A stretch of 26,409 nt of DNA. Source: Setaria digitata (lineage: Eukaryota > Nematoda > Chromadorea > Rhabditida > Setariidae). Positions 23,525 to 26,409 of this stretch are shown piece after piece. The stretch lies in contig RCAB01000688.1 of the NCBI GenBank assembly GCA_003640385.1, positions 1 through 26,409 of the forward strand. Direction: 5' to 3'. Numbering within the stretch: position 1 is the first letter of the stretch; each line of letters starts with the position of its first letter. Made by a program: the position numbers and the translations under genes. The notes under the pieces were generated by a model, which was not told the origin of the DNA, did not search any database, and was given only the letters and a program-made list of their open reading frames with translations.

Positions 23525-24783
23525 AAGAGAAATGATGGAAAGTGCTTTAAAGTTGGTTCATTTGAGAAAAAAAAAATGTTAATATTATACACGAAAAATT
23601 ATTGTAACTGAAATCCAATTAATATGATAAGTTTGTTCTTAGGAGCTTGAAAACAAAATTCTGAACTGAGAGAATTAAGAAAAAACCTGCTGTAATTTAT
23701 TACAATTTTCAGCTGTATTCAGTCAGGTAAATTTAAAATTAATATAAAGTTTTAAAAGAGTTTCCGAAACAAAAACTTTGATAGTTTTTGAAGTTAGTTA
23801 AAAAGAGAAGTTTCAGATGCAAAAATTTTAAAAATTTTAATTTTGCTCTTTATTATTATTGCCCAGCCATTCAATTAAATTTATTAATTCACTTTTAGCA
23901 GTATCTCAGTTGTAAAAAGAAAAAAAGAAGTTTGAGATTTTTTTTTTTCAAGTGCTGATATTTTACTCTAAAATTTTTTTTTTTTATAAGTTGAAATATT
24001 CTGAAATAATAACAAAAAAGAAAAAACTTGATGAGAAAAATAAAACTAACCGGATCTTTGAGTCATTAAGAAACTTTGCTCAAATGGTAATGCAGCAGCG
24101 CAATTTAACCATAACGGTATCGTTGTTTCGCGACATGTTAACATTGATTTTTCATCAAAATGTGATCCAGAACTATTATCAATGTCCGTTTTATGATCCA
24201 GAATGGAATCCGGTTGTTTTAATAAGTCAATTGCTGCAACAGCAGCTGCTGCAGCTGCTGTTGCAGTAGAATTTAAAGATAATGAAAAATGTGGCTGCTG
24301 TATACATCCTCCACTACTACTACTACTACCATGTAAAGCAGCAAGTAAATGATCACTATCAGATGTTAGCGAATTTGATTCCGAATTTCGGCTTCCCGTT
24401 CCTGCTACCGTTTTCAGTATTCTCTCCGCAAATTGCTTCCCAGATGTACCAGGAATTGTATCATCATTTCGTACATTTAACCGTTCAGCTGTTTCTTGCA
24501 ATAGATGATTAATTGAGAAATAATTAATAGCAGTAGCAGTATTAGTAGTAGTAGTAGTAGTAGTGGTAGTGGTAGTAGCAGTATTATTATTATTACAACT
24601 ATTATTGTTTTTATTACAATTACTATTGTTATTAATAATAGTATTATTACTAGTAACAGAAGTAGCAATAGCAGTAGTAGTACTGATAGTATTAGTGATA
24701 GCAGTAGTGATAATAGTAGTTTGATCAGTTATTGAATTTGAAGCATTCGTTAGCTCTGCCATACGCATATTTGAAGTTCCCAT
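22837..24783 (-). CDS. tab-1: BSX/bsh-class homeobox transcription factor (3 exons, ~356 aa)
   Basis: Exons on the minus strand: 24783-24051, 23286-23075, 22962-22837. Phases 1 and 0 agree, giving 357 codons with stop. Homeodomain at about 272-331: it opens [20 protein letters not shown], continues [20 protein letters not shown], and helix 3 is [12 protein letters not shown], with Trp48, Phe49, Gln50, Asn51 and Arg53 present, predicting TAAT-type binding. The [16 protein letters not shown] block is typical of BSX/Drosophila bsh; C. elegans tab-1 is the nematode member and acts in neurons. The second intron splits the homeodomain between positions 44 and 45, a frequent homeobox intron site. 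The N-terminal half is low complexity: a Thr/Asn tract (about 40-85), FSINHLL at 89-95 resembling the eh1 Groucho-binding motif, Ser-rich and poly-Ala stretches. ATG 24783 is chosen because an in-frame stop lies shortly upstream. The family call is strong; the start is moderately sure because an out-of-frame upstream ATG overlaps it. Confidence 0.9.
23287..24050 (-). other. First intron of tab-1 (764 bases)
   Basis: The donor is CCG|GTTAGT and the acceptor is GTATTTTTAG, read on the minus strand. The intron is AT-rich and includes an A28 run (23496-23523). I see no nested gene or RNA. Confidence 0.7.
23496..23523. repeat. Homopolymer A28
   Basis: Twenty-eight A residues on the plus strand (T on the transcribed gene's sense strand) inside tab-1 intron 1. 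Confidence 0.95.
24526..24722 (-). repeat. Coding trinucleotide repeat (Thr/Asn tract)
   Basis: On the minus strand this stretch is a chain of ACT, ACC, AAC, AAT and GCT-type triplets inside tab-1 exon 1, encoding runs such as eleven consecutive Thr and several Asn blocks. It resembles the noncoding AAT arrays elsewhere in the window but keeps an open frame of nearly 200 bases. Alternatively part of it could be intronic, though no phase-compatible splice pair was found. Confidence 0.8.
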
Positions 24784-24827
24784 ACTGCGGGTAATCCCAA
24801 CTCATCATCCCATTCGTTGGTGCTCAT
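24750..24827 (-). CDS. Possible upstream ORF overlapping tab-1 start (25 aa)
   Basis: An ATG at 24827 opens a 25-codon frame, beginning MSTNEWDDELGLP, that ends at TAA 24750-24752. It is in a different frame from tab-1 and overlaps its first 34 bases. It could be a regulatory uORF that lowers initiation at 24783, or an alternative first exon (there is a GCA|GTATGG donor-like site after residue 14). Neither is proven. Confidence 0.35.
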   Translation of the reverse strand: MSTNEWDDELGLPAVWELQICVWQS

Positions 24828-25025
24828 TTTACCGTAATCGCTTTCAATTTAATATCAAAGAGGGAGAAAAAAAAAAAAAAAGAGGGCGGTACTAGCAAAC
24901 ACTCTAATTGATAGATTGGATTGAAAGGGTTAAAACTGATAACATGTAATGGGATAGATAGAGGATACGAGCAATACGATTTGTTGATAATTTTCTCTTT
25001 CTTTCTCTCTTCTCCTCTCCTTTCT

Positions 25026-25060
<35 letters not shown>

Positions 25061-26409
25061 TACATCTTCCTCTTTCTCATCCACTACAACCTATGGAAAG
25101 TGTAGGATTTGATAAATTTGTTGATTTTTGAATTAGGATATTAAATGTATTTTTTTTTTTTTTTTCTATAGATGTAGGGATGTATGATGAACTCAATTAT
25201 GGGTTCATTCAATTTGAATAAATATTGAGCGAAAGGAAGGAAAGAGAAAATTTTAATGTAATGTTTATGTGTTTAAATTTGTGGAATTTTAATTTTGCAA
25301 CTATTTTACTTGGAGATTAATCTGAAATCAATTGTTGCTTGCTAAAAATCAATCGTTAATGTATATGAAAAATGTTAATTATTTATTTATAAATTTTTGT
25401 ACTCTTTTTAAATAGTGAAACGAAATGAATTAATTGTAAGATTAAACAATTTTTAAGTCAATTTGAAATTTTCCATTTTGAGTTTTACAACAACATGATT
25501 ATTACAATTAATTGCTGTAGCAATAATGAGTAGTAGCTTTTGAAATCAACAACAAAAAAAAAAAAATAACTTGCTCGTTCCAAAACTCAGCCCATTAAAA
25601 TTTATTATCATCGTATTTTGTTGAGCTTTCGACATCTGCCAACTATTTTGAGGATTCAGAAATCATCCAAGCAGGAATAAGTGTGTCATCCAAGTGCATG
25701 ATTTTATTAAATTGACATCTCTTTCGTTTTCACTATCGTAATTTAACAACAATTTGAAGATATGTATAAAGAGACCTGCGAAGGAGAGTATATAATAGCA
25801 CAGGGATCGTTCTCCAACAACAGATCAGTAATAGCTGCTCTGGGCATCACAACTAATGGGCTAACTAATTAAGTTTCCCATCTCGAGCTCTGCCCACTTC
25901 GACTTTCAGCTTTCCTTTTAGGATCTTTCATATAAAATGTAATAACTTTATTTTAAGAAGATGAAAAGGGAGAAAGGCAATTACTGCTTTAAAGGCTCCA
26001 TCTTGTCGAATTAGCCATAAAACTTACTAATATAAAGCTTCTTCGAACCTTCTCACATCCTTTTCACTTATTATCGAAGATTGAATGCAACAACAGCTTT
26101 TGCCATGTACGAGACAAACTAATAAATGATAATAATTATAGTGCTAAAATCAGTGTCGTTTCAAAAACACATGATGAGACCGTGATAATGGTAGCAAAAT
26201 ATTGTAAATCAAACGAGATAATAATAGCAACTGTTATGAAAGCAGAAAAACAGTCTATTTTAGAAATGAAATTAAAAAAATGGACAACAGTCCAAATAAA
26301 TAATATCGTGATAGTTTTTACGGGAATAATTAGCTGTAATACCTTTACTGACATTAATAATGTCATAAAAAAAACATCTTGGTGATTGCAGAACATTAAG
26401 CAAGTGCAT
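24784..26409. other. Upstream region of tab-1
   Basis: This 1.6-kb stretch should include the tab-1 promoter, read leftward. It holds A- and T-runs, a TC microsatellite, and, around 25780-25920, a more mixed-composition patch with TATATAAT and a TAATTA core. The two frames overlapping on opposite strands at 26136-26396 have no recognisable motif and are not called genes. Confidence 0.55.
25031..25056. repeat. (TC)13 microsatellite
   Basis: Thirteen TC units lie inside a wider pyrimidine-rich stretch (about 24990-25080), roughly 250 bases upstream of the tab-1 start. On the minus strand this reads as GAGA repeats. Confidence 0.95.

Noticed and set aside
23952..24512. Plus-strand frames opposite tab-1 exon 1
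   Set aside because: Antisense shadows of the homeobox gene's repeat-rich first exon.
26136..26396. Overlapping frames of 86 (-) and 67 (+) codons at the window end
   Set aside because: They overlap on opposite strands, are unrecognised, and have no splice or start context favouring either.

Overview
The window is eukaryotic nuclear DNA, very AT-rich, with many short exons, introns of about 100-760 bases, and acceptors close to TTTTCAG. It also has candidate spliced-leader acceptors just before start codons. These traits and the three gene families point to a nematode. The extreme AT content and the long homopolymer and ATT-type repeats would suit a filarial or other spirurid worm, but I cannot name a species. 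No bacterial, viral or CRISPR feature was seen.

Layout: 1-3726 is gene-free AT-rich DNA with a 315-bp AAT array and a T48 run. 3727-8873 (+) is a 14-exon gene for a DDHD-family intracellular phospholipase A1 (ipla-1/DDHD1 type, about 763 aa). 8874-12204 is intergenic and holds a G19 tract, a 23-bp near-perfect palindrome, two blocks duplicated around single-N assembly joins, and a cluster of four degenerate GACGTTTA-type motifs. 12205-19778 (+) is a 20-exon gene for a multi-Tudor protein (about 910 aa), plausibly a germline or small-RNA pathway scaffold. 19779-22836 is intergenic with two more N joins and an ATT array. 22837-24783 (-) is a three-exon homeobox gene of the BSX/bsh class (tab-1 in C. 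elegans, about 356 aa). 24784-26409 is its upstream region.

The exon models were assembled by hand by matching splice-site phases across consecutive exons. All three close as continuous reading frames from ATG to stop. No shared pathway links the three genes: one is lipid metabolism, one is RNP/small-RNA scaffolding, one is neuronal transcription. The 3.3-kb gap between the two plus-strand genes argues against an operon. The points most worth checking are a probable GT-TG intron in ipla-1, the motif cluster upstream of the Tudor gene, the repeat-encoded Thr/Asn tract, eh1-like motif and overlapping upstream ORF of tab-1, and the G19 tract. I found no convincing novel multi-gene system.
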